Positions 6,126-15,317 of a stretch of DNA of 64,000 nucleotides are shown here, piece by piece. Each line of letters begins with the position of its first letter. The stretch's first letter is position 1. The DNA comes from Bacteroidia bacterium (GTDB lineage: Bacteria; Bacteroidota; Bacteroidia; Palsa-965). The notes beneath the pieces were generated by a model that was not told the DNA's origin, did not search any database, and saw nothing but the letters and a program-made list of their open reading frames with translations. The stretch covers positions 1-64,000 of the forward strand of contig JALONL010000001.1 in the NCBI GenBank assembly GCA_025454955.1, in the 5' to 3' direction. Made by a program: the position numbers and the translations under genes.

Positions 6126-7049
6126 ATGAGTTTACTCGTTGTGGGCACGGTGGCGTTTGATGCCATTGAAACCCCGTTCGGCAAAACCGACAAAATCCTG
6201 GGTGGCGCGGCTACCTATATTTCCCTTGCGGCTTCTTATTTCACCAAAGACATTGATCTGGTGTCTGTTGTGGGCGGCGATTACCCGCAATCGGCCATTG
6301 ACATGCTTAAATCGCATGGGATGCGCCTTGATGGATTGCAGATTAAGCAGGACCAGAAATCGTTCTTTTGGTCGGGCCGCTACCATACCGACCTCAACAG
6401 CCGCGATACGCTGGCTACCGAGCTGAACGTGCTGGCCGATTTCGATCCGATACTGCCCGAGCATACCCGCAACTGCGATTTCCTGATGCTGGGCAACCTT
6501 ATGCCCAAGCTGCAGCAGCGCGTAATGGAGCAGCTTACCCGCCGCCCCAAACTCATTGTGCTTGATACCATGAACTTTTGGATGGACACCGCTTTCGACG
6601 ATCTGGTGAAAGCCATTTCGCAGGTGGATGTGCTTACCATTAACGATTCGGAAGCACGACAGCTTTCGGGCGAATACTCATTGGTGAAGGCGGCACAGAA
6701 AATTCTGGAAATGGGCCCGAAAGTGCTCATTATCAAGAAAGGCGAACACGGCGCGCTGCTGTTTAACAAGGAACAGGTGTTTTTTGCGCCTGCCCTGCCG
6801 CTCGAAGATGTGTTTGACCCCACAGGCGCGGGCGACAGCTTTGCCGGTGGTTTCATTGGCTATCTGGCACAAACCAAAGACATTTCGTTCGACAATATGA
6901 AACGGGCCATTATTTTCGGTTCGGCCATGGCTTCGTTTACCGTGGAGAAATTTGGCGTGGAGCGCCTTGTGGGGCTTTCGCAGGAAGAAGTGGAAGAACG
7001 GGTGCAGGAATTTATAGACTTAGTTCAATTCGATATTTCGCTGGTATAA
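6126..7049 (+). CDS. PfkB/ribokinase-family sugar or nucleoside kinase
   Basis: A 307-aa member of the ribokinase-like superfamily, which transfers phosphate from ATP to a hydroxyl of a sugar or nucleoside. Visible signatures are LVVGTVAFDAIETPFG at the N-terminus, the GG substrate-side motif in KILGGAATYISLAAS (~30), NDSEARQLSG (~175), and PfkB signature 2 DPTGAGDSFAGGFIGYL (~230) with the anion-hole GAGD and catalytic Asp. The ATG at 6126 follows a TACATTTG box; a longer frame from 6051 would start within the promoter region and was rejected. It is monocistronic: a strong terminator follows at 7063. The substrate cannot be decided from sequence (ribokinase, adenosine kinase and 2-keto-3-deoxygluconate kinase share these motifs). 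Confidence 0.9.
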   Translation: MSLLVVGTVAFDAIETPFGKTDKILGGAATYISLAASYFTKDIDLVSVVGGDYPQSAIDMLKSHGMRLDGLQIKQDQKSFFWSGRYHTDLNSRDTLATELNVLADFDPILPEHTRNCDFLMLGNLMPKLQQRVMEQLTRRPKLIVLDTMNFWMDTAFDDLVKAISQVDVLTINDSEARQLSGEYSLVKAAQKILEMGPKVLIIKKGEHGALLFNKEQVFFAPALPLEDVFDPTGAGDSFAGGFIGYLAQTKDISFDNMKRAIIFGSAMASFTVEKFGVERLVGLSQEEVEERVQEFIDLVQFDISLV

Positions 7050-7062
7050 GCCAGCCTCTCCG

Positions 7063-7094
7063 AAAAACCGCGCAAACCACAAAGCGCGGTTTTT
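7063..7094 (+). terminator. intrinsic terminator after PfkB kinase gene
   Basis: An 11-bp GC-rich stem with A/T flanks (7063-7073 with 7084-7094), loop of 10 nt, ending in a T-run. It sits 13 bp past the kinase stop codon and 30 bp before the MFS gene. Confidence 0.9.
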
Positions 7095-7123
7095 CGTTTC
7101 TATCCACGCTTTTCCCCGAACCT

Positions 7124-8329
7124 ATGAATAAAAAAGAACGCTTCCTGCTCATCACATTGGCCTTTGTGCAGTTTACGCATGTAATGGACTTTATGATTAT
7201 GATGCCGCTGAGCACGCAGTTTCAGGAGGCTTTCAAAATTTCGCCGGCTAAGTTTGGGGCGCTGGTGGCTTCGTACAACATCAGTGCAGGTATTGTGAGT
7301 TTGCTGGGGGCGTTGTTCATCGACCGGTTCGACCGGCGCAGGGTGATGCTGCTGGCCTATGCGTGCTTAGTTACGGGCACCATTGCCTGCGGACTGGCGC
7401 AGAGCTACGGTATGTTGCTGGCTGCGCGCATTTTTACGGGGATGTTTGGCGGGGTGCTTTCGGCGGTGTTGCTGAGTATTGTGGGCGACAGTATTCCGTT
7501 TGAGCGGCGGGCCTCGGCCATGGCCATTGTAATGTCGGGCTTTGCGGCGGCGGCGGTGCTGGGTGTGCCGGTGGGCAGTATTGTGGCCAATGCATTCAGC
7601 TGGCATGTGCCGTTTTTTGCCATTGCGGGCGTGGGTATTCTGGTGTTTGCGGGAATGGTGAAGTTTATTCCGCCCATGCGCAATCATATTGAGGCGGCAA
7701 AGGCCACCAATCCGGTGCGCAGTCTGATTAACATATTCAACTCGGCAAACCGTATGCGGGCACTGCTGCTTATGGCTTTGCTCATGCTGGGGCATTTTTC
7801 CATTATTCCCTTTATTCCCACGTATGTGGAATACAACGTGGGCCTGCCGCGCAGCTATGTGGCCTGGATTTACCTCAGCGGTGGTATTTGCAGCGTGGTG
7901 GCCATGCGCATTGTAGGACGTTTTGCCGACAGGCTGGGGCCGTTCAGGGTATTTGCCCTGCTTTCGGTGCTCACGGTTATTCCGCTGGTATTTATTACAC
8001 ACCTGCCGCCTACCACGCTGGCAGTGGTGCTTGCGGCTACGTGTTTGTTCTTCATTTTTGGCGGAACGCGCACGGTGCCTTCGAGCACACTCATTACCGC
8101 CACTGCCGAACCGCACCAGCGCGGCGGATTTCTGAGCATAAACGCAGCCGTGCAGCAATTAGCCTCCGGACTGGCCGCATTCATTGGCGGATTGCTGGTG
8201 GTGGAATTGCCCAACAAACAGATTGAACATTACGACTGGGTAGGCTACGTAGCCGTGGCCGCGAGTTTGCTGGCTATTCCGGTGGCGTATTTTGTGAAGC
8301 CCATAAGCCAGGCAAAACCCAACGCTTAA
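7124..8329 (+). CDS. MFS transporter, DHA1-like
   Basis: A 401-aa major-facilitator protein with about 12 hydrophobic helices. It shows the typical N-terminal half (MDFMIMMPLSTQFQEAFKIS in TM1 and after it), motif A between TM2 and TM3 (GALFIDRFDRRRVMLLAY), and a drug/H+ antiporter-like loop GVPVGSIVANAFSWHVPFF (motif C region, TM5). It probably exports small molecules by proton antiport across the inner membrane; the closest general type is the AraJ/arabinose-efflux or multidrug DHA1 group. The substrate is not readable. The gene is convergent with the WG-repeat gene, with 11 bp between the stops. Confidence 0.9.
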   Translation: MNKKERFLLITLAFVQFTHVMDFMIMMPLSTQFQEAFKISPAKFGALVASYNISAGIVSLLGALFIDRFDRRRVMLLAYACLVTGTIACGLAQSYGMLLAARIFTGMFGGVLSAVLLSIVGDSIPFERRASAMAIVMSGFAAAAVLGVPVGSIVANAFSWHVPFFAIAGVGILVFAGMVKFIPPMRNHIEAAKATNPVRSLINIFNSANRMRALLLMALLMLGHFSIIPFIPTYVEYNVGLPRSYVAWIYLSGGICSVVAMRIVGRFADRLGPFRVFALLSVLTVIPLVFITHLPPTTLAVVLAATCLFFIFGGTRTVPSSTLITATAEPHQRGGFLSINAAVQQLASGLAAFIGGLLVVELPNKQIEHYDWVGYVAVAASLLAIPVAYFVKPISQAKPNA

Positions 8330-8340
8330 TTACACCGAAT

Positions 8341-11300
8341 TTATTGCTGCATGGGCCAAAGCCAGGTGCCGTCGTTGCGCAGGTAGCCGAGTGCATTGCC
8401 CTGCGTGACCATGAGTACGCTTGTTTCGCCGGGTACGTAGGCGATGTAATCAAACTGCGTGGGCAAATGTTCGCGGCCCGATGCCGTGCAAATGCCATAC
8501 ACCACCGAGCGGCGCCAAAGTGCAATTCCATCGTTCCAGGGCTGGAGTTCGCTGTAATGAAAGGGTGTGAGCATTCGTCCGGCAAACGACAGCAGCCCCC
8601 AGGTGTAGCCTTGTTTTACCTGCGCGGCACCGTGGTAAAAACCGCGGCCTTCGTTTACGGTTATTCCTTTAAGCCGCGCACCCTGAGTGGTTATGTAATA
8701 CCCTTTGTCGAGCCTGCCGTTGTGTATAAAAGCCAACCCGTTTGAAAAGGGCGAACACACAGAATTGCCGGAGAGATAAAACACCACATTGCCTGCAGTA
8801 TCTATGTAAGCCACTTTGCCGGAGTAAAAACTCACTGCGGCCAGTCCCTCCGAAAACTGCGCGGCTGTGCGGTAAAGCGGCCCGGGCATTTTTTTCCCCT
8901 TCAGGTTAATATAGCCCCAGCCATCGCGCCAACGCACGGCCATCCAGCCTTCGTGGTAAGATGTGGCACGGTCGAGTTCGGGCGGATAAATTTCGCGGCC
9001 GAGGGTGTCGAGTATGGCCCATTTAATTCCCTGCCGCGCCACCATGCGGCCCTGTGTGGCTTCGCCAATGCGTTCGTATTTATAGGCTGTAAGCGGTTTT
9101 CCTTTCGAATCGGCCAGCGCCACATTTTGCGCCACACGCACCACTAAGCACGACGAACCTTTTACCGGTTCGATACTTGAAAACGCCGGTTTGGTTACAG
9201 CCTGGCCCTGCGCATCAATTAACTGCCAGCCTGTTTTTACACGCACCGGCGCAGTACCAAATGAAAAGTCTTTTACATTATCATACACCGCATCAATAAC
9301 CAATGCGCCCGAACGGTCAATATAACCCCACTTATTTTTTATTTTCACCCGTGCCCGGCCCGAACAAAACGGCCCTACCGAGATATATTGCGCGGCCACC
9401 ACTTCACTGCCCGAAGTATCAATAAAACCCCATTTCCCGGCACGCTGCACAGCGGCAAGTCCTTCGCTGAATGGTTCAATGGCCTGAAAATCTTCGCCGG
9501 TAATTGCTTTTCCGCTGTAATCATACAACGCCCATTTTCCTTTTATGCTCAGTGCAAGCCGCTGTTCGCCCATTACCAATGCTTTGCGCGAAGCAGGCAG
9601 CGACAGTTCCTGACCAAGCGTATCGGTAAATCCGTAACGCGGATCGTTTTTTATGGAAATGAGCAGCGTGTCGTTTGAGGTTGTGAAACGAAGTCCCGAA
9701 TATTGCGGAGCAATGAGTACTGCGCCGGTGGAATCGGTTAATCCCCATTTTTTGTTTTCACGAAACAAACAACGTCCGGCGCGAATAGCTCCCACCTGTT
9801 CGTATTTGGGTTCAATTACAATTTCGCCTTTCCGATTAATATAACCCCAGGTTCCGCCTTTGAGGTAAAGCGTTTGCCGGGTTATGGGATCAGTTTCGTT
9901 GTTGGGTGCGGGAAATGTTTTGAGGAGATCAATTCCTACCGAACCACCATATTGGTTAATACTTCCCAGCGAATAATCGCTTTTCTCGGCTTCGGTAGTA
10001 AGCACACCGCCACGGCATATTTTGGCATAACCTCCTATCGCAGGATTTTCTACCAGCGATACAGGAATAAACTGTTCGCTGCCGTCGATGCGCACCAGCC
10101 CGTATTGCCCGTCGCTGCGAATGCAGCGCACCCAGCCGTTGAACCGGTTACGGTTTGCATCATCCTGATTAATCCACGAATATGTGCAAGGCAGCACAAA
10201 TTTTCCGGTAGTATCGCAAACTAATCCGCACACCACTTGCGACATACTTACTTTTCCATTTATTTCGACGCTGCGCTGCGACCTGGGATTTCCCGCAATC
10301 GTGTACACGCCATTGCGTCCGCCCCAGTTTCTGCCGGAAATGAGGTATTCAAACTGAGCCTCAATGAGCGTATCGCCGGTAAAGGAATCGTAAAGGCCCC
10401 AAAGCTTATTATTATAATACCATTGAAAGTTGGTGATTAAAGTTGCGCCCAATGACATCGGAAAAAATGGCCTGCTGCCCCAGTTCTCCCCCAGCGCCCT
10501 TTGGGGCATACGGGAATCGCCGCCAATTTTAATGGTGCGCATATTATTGTATTCAATTCTTTCAATAATTTTCCCGCTCTCGTCGAGGGTTATGAAAGTG
10601 GCATTCCCATCTTTGCGCAATGCCTTTATGGTATTTCCGCGAAAAAGAAGTTCCTGTTCGGCGGCGGCAACCAGAGTTTCGCCATTGCGCGAATAAAGTC
10701 CTTTGAGTGTTTGTTTGGTTCCTACCACCACACCTCTGAATACCGTAGAAATCCATTGAAACTCCATAGGCAGCACAAATTTCCCGTTTTCATCAACCAG
10801 GCCCCATTTGTCTTTCGTGCTTACACGCCAGCGCAGTTCCAGCGCATATTCGAGTCCGCTGTAAATTTCGGGCAGTATTTCGGTGCCGTTGGTGTCCACC
10901 AGTCCGCATTTATCTTTATCGGCCACTTTGCGTGCATAGCCGGGGCCGCAATCGAAAAAGCGTTTGTATTCGCCATGCGCCACGCGGCGGCCGGAATATG
11001 AAGTAAATAGCGAAAGCGTATCGCCTTTTTTGGCGGTAATGAAATACTGGCCGGTGGCATGAACGGTATCGTAGCGGCAGGGAATTATACGTTGGCCATC
11101 GGTTAACCGGGCCACGCCCCAGTGGCGGCCGCAGCGGAATCCGAGTGCCTGATTTTGCAGAATGAGGCTTAGGTCGTTGCACGAATCGGGGGCAATGCGT
11201 ATGCCGGTGGTGGTAATTACACCGAGTTTATTGCCCGTGCGCAATACCAGCAGGCCGCCACGCACAAAGTAAGCAGTGTCGTAAAGTGCATCCACCAGTA

Positions 11301-11835
11301 TTTTGCCGGCGGGTGTGGCGTAGCCCCAAAGTGTATCGCTTCGGTAAGCCAGCATACCGCCGGGCAAAGCCGCCACTTCGTCGTGTCCGGGAGTGAGGAG
11401 TATGTTTCCGCTGGTATCGGCAATTCCCCAGCCGCCGGGTGTGTGGGGCGTATTGTTAAGATATATGGCCAGCAGGCTTGCGCTTATGGGGCGTATCATA
11501 TCATAACCCTGGCGGATGAGCTGCCGTCCGTTGCTGTCGATGGCAAAGAGCAAACCGTTTTTCTGCACCACGCCAATGCCCATGATAAAAGGGAAGGCGG
11601 CATCGTACCCGGGTGTGACCACGGCTTTACCGGCGGCATCGCAGTAGCCCCATTGCCCCTGCACACGCACCGGATAACGGTTTGGACGCGGCGTTTCGTT
11701 GTCTGAAATAAACCATACGCTGTTTCGCGCGGCCCAACTGTTTACGCGGGCATTGGGGTTAGCGGGCCGTTGTGCCCGGCTGCTGCCATACAGCAACAGG
11801 CACAGCAAAATGGCCGTAATTCGTGCGGCGTTCAT
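8341..11835 (-). CDS. large secreted WG-repeat protein
   Basis: A 1164-aa protein with a cleavable signal peptide (AILLCLLLYGSSRAQ, cut near residue 21) followed almost entirely by WG (KWG) repeats: WGYCDAAGKAVVTPGYD, WGIADTSGNILLTPG, KWGLVDENGKFVLP, KWGYINRKGEIVIEPKYE, KWGFIDTSGSEVV, KWGYIDRSGALVIDAVYD and many more. WG repeats form short beta-hairpins and occur in surface or periplasmic proteins; their ligand is usually unknown. No T9SS tail is evident, so it may stay in the periplasm or at the outer membrane. Its start lies 2 bp from the stop of the lipoprotein gene upstream, so the two are co-transcribed and probably act together. Confidence 0.9.
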   Translation of the reverse strand: MNAARITAILLCLLLYGSSRAQRPANPNARVNSWAARNSVWFISDNETPRPNRYPVRVQGQWGYCDAAGKAVVTPGYDAAFPFIMGIGVVQKNGLLFAIDSNGRQLIRQGYDMIRPISASLLAIYLNNTPHTPGGWGIADTSGNILLTPGHDEVAALPGGMLAYRSDTLWGYATPAGKILVDALYDTAYFVRGGLLVLRTGNKLGVITTTGIRIAPDSCNDLSLILQNQALGFRCGRHWGVARLTDGQRIIPCRYDTVHATGQYFITAKKGDTLSLFTSYSGRRVAHGEYKRFFDCGPGYARKVADKDKCGLVDTNGTEILPEIYSGLEYALELRWRVSTKDKWGLVDENGKFVLPMEFQWISTVFRGVVVGTKQTLKGLYSRNGETLVAAAEQELLFRGNTIKALRKDGNATFITLDESGKIIERIEYNNMRTIKIGGDSRMPQRALGENWGSRPFFPMSLGATLITNFQWYYNNKLWGLYDSFTGDTLIEAQFEYLISGRNWGGRNGVYTIAGNPRSQRSVEINGKVSMSQVVCGLVCDTTGKFVLPCTYSWINQDDANRNRFNGWVRCIRSDGQYGLVRIDGSEQFIPVSLVENPAIGGYAKICRGGVLTTEAEKSDYSLGSINQYGGSVGIDLLKTFPAPNNETDPITRQTLYLKGGTWGYINRKGEIVIEPKYEQVGAIRAGRCLFRENKKWGLTDSTGAVLIAPQYSGLRFTTSNDTLLISIKNDPRYGFTDTLGQELSLPASRKALVMGEQRLALSIKGKWALYDYSGKAITGEDFQAIEPFSEGLAAVQRAGKWGFIDTSGSEVVAAQYISVGPFCSGRARVKIKNKWGYIDRSGALVIDAVYDNVKDFSFGTAPVRVKTGWQLIDAQGQAVTKPAFSSIEPVKGSSCLVVRVAQNVALADSKGKPLTAYKYERIGEATQGRMVARQGIKWAILDTLGREIYPPELDRATSYHEGWMAVRWRDGWGYINLKGKKMPGPLYRTAAQFSEGLAAVSFYSGKVAYIDTAGNVVFYLSGNSVCSPFSNGLAFIHNGRLDKGYYITTQGARLKGITVNEGRGFYHGAAQVKQGYTWGLLSFAGRMLTPFHYSELQPWNDGIALWRRSVVYGICTASGREHLPTQFDYIAYVPGETSVLMVTQGNALGYLRNDGTWLWPMQQ

Positions 11836-11837
11836 GA

Positions 11838-13193
11838 CTAAAGGCTTTCAACCACCTCATTAAAATCGGCAAAAGAGACCACTTTTTGGGCTATCGTGGT
11901 AAACACGAATGTAACGGGAACTCCGGCTTTGGCAATTTTGCCTGCGGCATTTTTAAATGCCTCACGTTTCACGATGGCCACTTTGCCGGTTGAACGCTCC
12001 ACAGCAATCAATCCATTATCCATTTCAGCAGTGTAAAGCAGTGCTGTGGCGTTGCTTGTCGAAGTTTGCTGTATGGCAGCGTTGTCAGCTAAAAGGTACA
12101 ATGCGATATTACCGCGGTTATTTGTAAAGCTGGTGTCATTGAATTGGTAGATGGCCTGCACGGTTTGTGCATCCGGACGGCCAAAAACCCTGTCGCAGTT
12201 GGCAAAGCCAAAACTGAGTACCGATACGCTGCGGTTATACGCCTTAATTTCTTCGCTTTTCGCTTCAAACTCGCGGCGTTTTTCTTCCCAGCTGGCAAGG
12301 CGGGTTTTAAACTGTTCCTGTGCCCGTTTCAAATCGTTGCCGCTGAATACGGGAGCCACGTTGGTGGTAAATGTGCTGCCTGCCCCGCTGAGCTGGAGTG
12401 TGTAAGTGGTCTGATCGGCATTGGGGATGAGTTTTACATCGCGCCATTGTGTGGTGTAAAGGCCGGGAGTTTTATCGGGGTTGGCTCCCTCGCCGGTGTA
12501 TTGCCACACAATATTGTTGTAGCCCGCCAGTTCAGGGCGCATGGCCGGGTCGATGTCGATGTTAAGCAGCGGTTTGCCTGGTTCGCGTGCCTGCGGCGGA
12601 GCCGGACGTATGCCCAATGCATTCAGCTGGGCCTGTATGGCTTTGAATGCGGGCGTGGTGTCGGTGGCCGGTGTGGAGAGGTAAACCCAGTTTCCGGCGG
12701 TGGTATCGAGTTTGTAGAAATTAAACGTGCCGGGCACATTGCTGGCTACGTTTACTTCTATGCTTTTGCCGGGTTTAATATACACCGGGCTGTTGTTCTG
12801 GCTGGCAGTAAGTTCAAACATGCCTGCGGTTTCAAACGAATTTGTTTTCCCGGCCGAATCGTAGAGCATGGTTACGCCCGATACAATGACTTCGGCCGCC
12901 GAATGAAATTCGCGGAAACGGTATTTCACCTGGCCTTTTACCGGATTACCCTCTTTATCCACCAAAATTCCGGCGGGAATAATGATACTGGTTCCGGTGG
13001 CTGCTTGAATAGTATCGGCAGTTTCGGCATCCACCAGATATTCATTGGGCTGAATGGAAATATCGCTGAACGGAGGATCAACCGGGTTGCGGGTATCGGC
13101 CGCAACGGTGCCCGATGGTTGTGAACATGCGCTGAAAAAGAATGCGGCGGCAATAAAACTGCCTGAGGCGATACGGATAATGGGGTGATTCAT
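11838..13193 (-). CDS. predicted lipoprotein of unknown function (451 aa)
   Basis: The signal sequence ends in a lipobox (AAFFFSAC, Cys ~23), so the product is probably lipid-anchored. The mature part begins with a region typical of Bacteroidota surface lipoproteins: TSIIIPAGILVDKEGNPVKG and VKYRFREFHSAAEVIVSG, a beta-sandwich-like segment that recalls carboxypeptidase-regulatory or ZU5-like folds. A coiled-coil-like helix follows (ARAQEQFKTRLASWEEKRREFEAKSEEIKA region, ~285-315), then a C-terminal domain with TALLYTAEMDNGLIAVERS. I cannot name a family. It is 2 bp upstream of the WG-repeat gene and 64 bp downstream of the PrsW-like gene, so it is likely in one operon with them. Confidence 0.8.
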   Translation of the reverse strand: MNHPIIRIASGSFIAAAFFFSACSQPSGTVAADTRNPVDPPFSDISIQPNEYLVDAETADTIQAATGTSIIIPAGILVDKEGNPVKGQVKYRFREFHSAAEVIVSGVTMLYDSAGKTNSFETAGMFELTASQNNSPVYIKPGKSIEVNVASNVPGTFNFYKLDTTAGNWVYLSTPATDTTPAFKAIQAQLNALGIRPAPPQAREPGKPLLNIDIDPAMRPELAGYNNIVWQYTGEGANPDKTPGLYTTQWRDVKLIPNADQTTYTLQLSGAGSTFTTNVAPVFSGNDLKRAQEQFKTRLASWEEKRREFEAKSEEIKAYNRSVSVLSFGFANCDRVFGRPDAQTVQAIYQFNDTSFTNNRGNIALYLLADNAAIQQTSTSNATALLYTAEMDNGLIAVERSTGKVAIVKREAFKNAAGKIAKAGVPVTFVFTTIAQKVVSFADFNEVVESL

Positions 13194-13257
13194 TGTGTAG
13201 CTTTTTTTGTATTAATACCTGAAAGGTGAAAAGGTAACCGGCAAATGAAAAAAAATT

Positions 13258-15306
13258 TCATCCGTGGGATTGATGAAATTCGGCGGGTTGCGCAATTTGT
13301 TGTTCGGAATGCAGTAAAAGCCGGGTATTACCGTTTTCATCGGGAGGGGTGATAAACATTGGTTGAAGCAATGAATGTTCGGAGTGATCGGGGTGAAGTT
13401 CTATATGGTCGTTTATGTGTTGCCGGGAATGAAAACGTACCACACGCACATTTATTTCGTGTGGTTGTGCGGTTTCGTTGGTAAAGGAAAGTGTGCCGGG
13501 CAGAAACGGATCAACCGGCAAAGCCGCGGCCCTGCTTTGCGCACCGGCGGCGGGCACAAAACTCAGCAGCACCGAAACCGGGTACCAGGCACCGGGCACT
13601 ACCAGAATATTGGAGAGATGCACCGAAAGGAAGAACACCAGAAACCCGCCCGAGAGGAATGCTGTTTTTACCGTGTGTGTGCCCTGTTCGCTGCCGTACA
13701 CGAGGGTTACGCTCACGTATTCGAGCACAAATACCAGCACCAGTGCCCCGGCCAGAAAGGCGGCGAGACGCTGGTTGCGGAAGGGTGGATCGTGCGGTTG
13801 CGCGGTTTGGTTGAGTGCATTGTTGAGGAAGAACGAGTAAAGCTGTATCTGCACCAGAAAGAAAAGGAGGGTGAAAATGCTCAGTGCGGGCATTTCGCGC
13901 TGCAGGAGCCAGTAATCGTAAAAGCCGTGCGAGAATGCGGCAAGGAGAAAAAACAGCGGCACCAGCCACCAGCGGCGGTTGAAGCGGTTGTGTGCAAGTA
14001 CAAATCCGTAAGCCGCAGTGGCACCGGCAATCATGTGTGCCACCGAGGCGGTTATGGCGCGGGCGTGCAGCACATCGAGTCCGTAGCGCGATACGTAAAG
14101 CAGGTTTTCAAAAAACGCAAAGCCCAGTCCGGTGGCGGAGGCCACCAGCAGGTAATCGACCGGGCGGCGAATGAGTTTGGTGAAACGCAGGATGAGCAGG
14201 AAGGGAATGAGTTTCACCAGTTCTTCGAGAAAACCAATGCCGCCAAGGCAGTACAGCAAATCGTGCCAGGGATCGCCGCTGAGACGGAACCGGAACGTGT
14301 AATGCAGCACCGCATAGCCCCACCACGAAGCCATAGCCAGCAATGCGCCCGCACCCGCCGCACCCGCAAGCGCCGGCCACGAAAGCGGCTGCGTATGCCC
14401 CAGCCTGCGCAGGAAAAACAGCCACACCCACAAAATGAGCAGCCCGCCCGCCACACCCCACAACGAAAGCGTGGTGCCGAAATGCGCGAAATGCAACCTG
14501 TAAAACGCCCACACCTGCCCGCTCTGGTAATATACCTCGTAGCGGAGTTCATCGTCTACATAACCAGCCGATGCAGGTGTGTTTACGAGTTTGGCAAGTT
14601 GTGCGGTATCGTTTTCCTCGGCGTAGCATTGGGCCAGCAGCGCAGTGGCATCGGGCACTCCGCCGCGGAGTTTTATTTCTTCGAGAAGGTGCGGAACGGC
14701 AGCCGAGCCATCGAGTCCGTCGAAAAGCATACGGCCCACGGCGAGGTTTACAAAGGGCATATCGGTGCGTTCTACCTGGCGCAGGTGCAGCGCAGCCATG
14801 TTGTGGTCGGCCGCGGTGTGGAGCAGGTAGTACCAGCCGAGGAAAAGGTTGCCCATGTCGGCGCGGTGGCGGTTGCTATCGTTGCGGGCCCAGCCCGAGT
14901 AAAGGTCAAACAGCCGCACTTCTTCGAGTTCAAAGGCCCGGCGGCGTTGCGGCAGTTCGGCATTGGCGGCCTGCGCAAAGTGGTATTTCACTAAGTCGTA
15001 ATGCAGGCGCACATTGTCGGGCTCGCGGGCAATGCGGCTCCACAGGGCGTTGGTGATGAGCGCGGGCTGCCTTGTTTTTTCGCCGTAGGCTATTTGCGCA
15101 CTGCTGTTTTCGAAATGATGAGCGGGCTGCCAAAACGTAAACAGCCCAAAGCAGGCCGCCATTACAAACAGCGCATATACCAGCACCTGAAAATCGCCGA
15201 AATCATACCATCGCCGTCCCAGCACACGATCGCGGCGGAGCTTTACATTCAGCAGCCAGAGCGTGGTAAAACCGAGCCAGCAAAGTATGAGGACGAAAAA
15301 CAGCAT
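13258..15306 (-). CDS. PrsW-family (M82-like) intramembrane metalloprotease with TPR-like N-terminal domain
   Basis: The C-terminal part has the PrsW/CAAX-like protease pattern: GFLEELVKLIPF (Glu-Glu pair, ~365), GLGFAFFENLLY (Phe-Glu-Asn, ~395), SVAHMIAGATAAYG (His, ~420) and AFSHGFYDYWLL (His and Asp, ~455), each in a hydrophobic helix. PrsW of Bacillus cuts an anti-sigma factor at the membrane. Upstream lie two N-terminal membrane helices and ~190 residues of soluble helical repeats (SRIAREPDNVRLHYDLVKYH). Downstream are more membrane helices and a short His-rich tail (HINDHIELHPDHSEHSLLQ). At 682 aa it is much longer than PrsW (~220 aa). It lies 11 bp downstream of the SIMPL gene, so it is in the same operon. 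Substrate unknown. Confidence 0.85.
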   Translation of the reverse strand: MLFFVLILCWLGFTTLWLLNVKLRRDRVLGRRWYDFGDFQVLVYALFVMAACFGLFTFWQPAHHFENSSAQIAYGEKTRQPALITNALWSRIAREPDNVRLHYDLVKYHFAQAANAELPQRRRAFELEEVRLFDLYSGWARNDSNRHRADMGNLFLGWYYLLHTAADHNMAALHLRQVERTDMPFVNLAVGRMLFDGLDGSAAVPHLLEEIKLRGGVPDATALLAQCYAEENDTAQLAKLVNTPASAGYVDDELRYEVYYQSGQVWAFYRLHFAHFGTTLSLWGVAGGLLILWVWLFFLRRLGHTQPLSWPALAGAAGAGALLAMASWWGYAVLHYTFRFRLSGDPWHDLLYCLGGIGFLEELVKLIPFLLILRFTKLIRRPVDYLLVASATGLGFAFFENLLYVSRYGLDVLHARAITASVAHMIAGATAAYGFVLAHNRFNRRWWLVPLFFLLAAFSHGFYDYWLLQREMPALSIFTLLFFLVQIQLYSFFLNNALNQTAQPHDPPFRNQRLAAFLAGALVLVFVLEYVSVTLVYGSEQGTHTVKTAFLSGGFLVFFLSVHLSNILVVPGAWYPVSVLLSFVPAAGAQSRAAALPVDPFLPGTLSFTNETAQPHEINVRVVRFHSRQHINDHIELHPDHSEHSLLQPMFITPPDENGNTRLLLHSEQQIAQPAEFHQSHG

Positions 15307-15317
15307 TCGGTGTAAAC

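Noticed and set aside
12144..13124. 326-codon plus-strand frame
   Set aside because: Antisense shadow of the lipoprotein gene, which has a clear lipobox and tight spacing with its neighbour.
13375..14994. 539-codon plus-strand frame
   Set aside because: Antisense shadow of the PrsW-like gene; no recognisable protein pattern, low-complexity Arg/Lys/His/Gln-rich composition.
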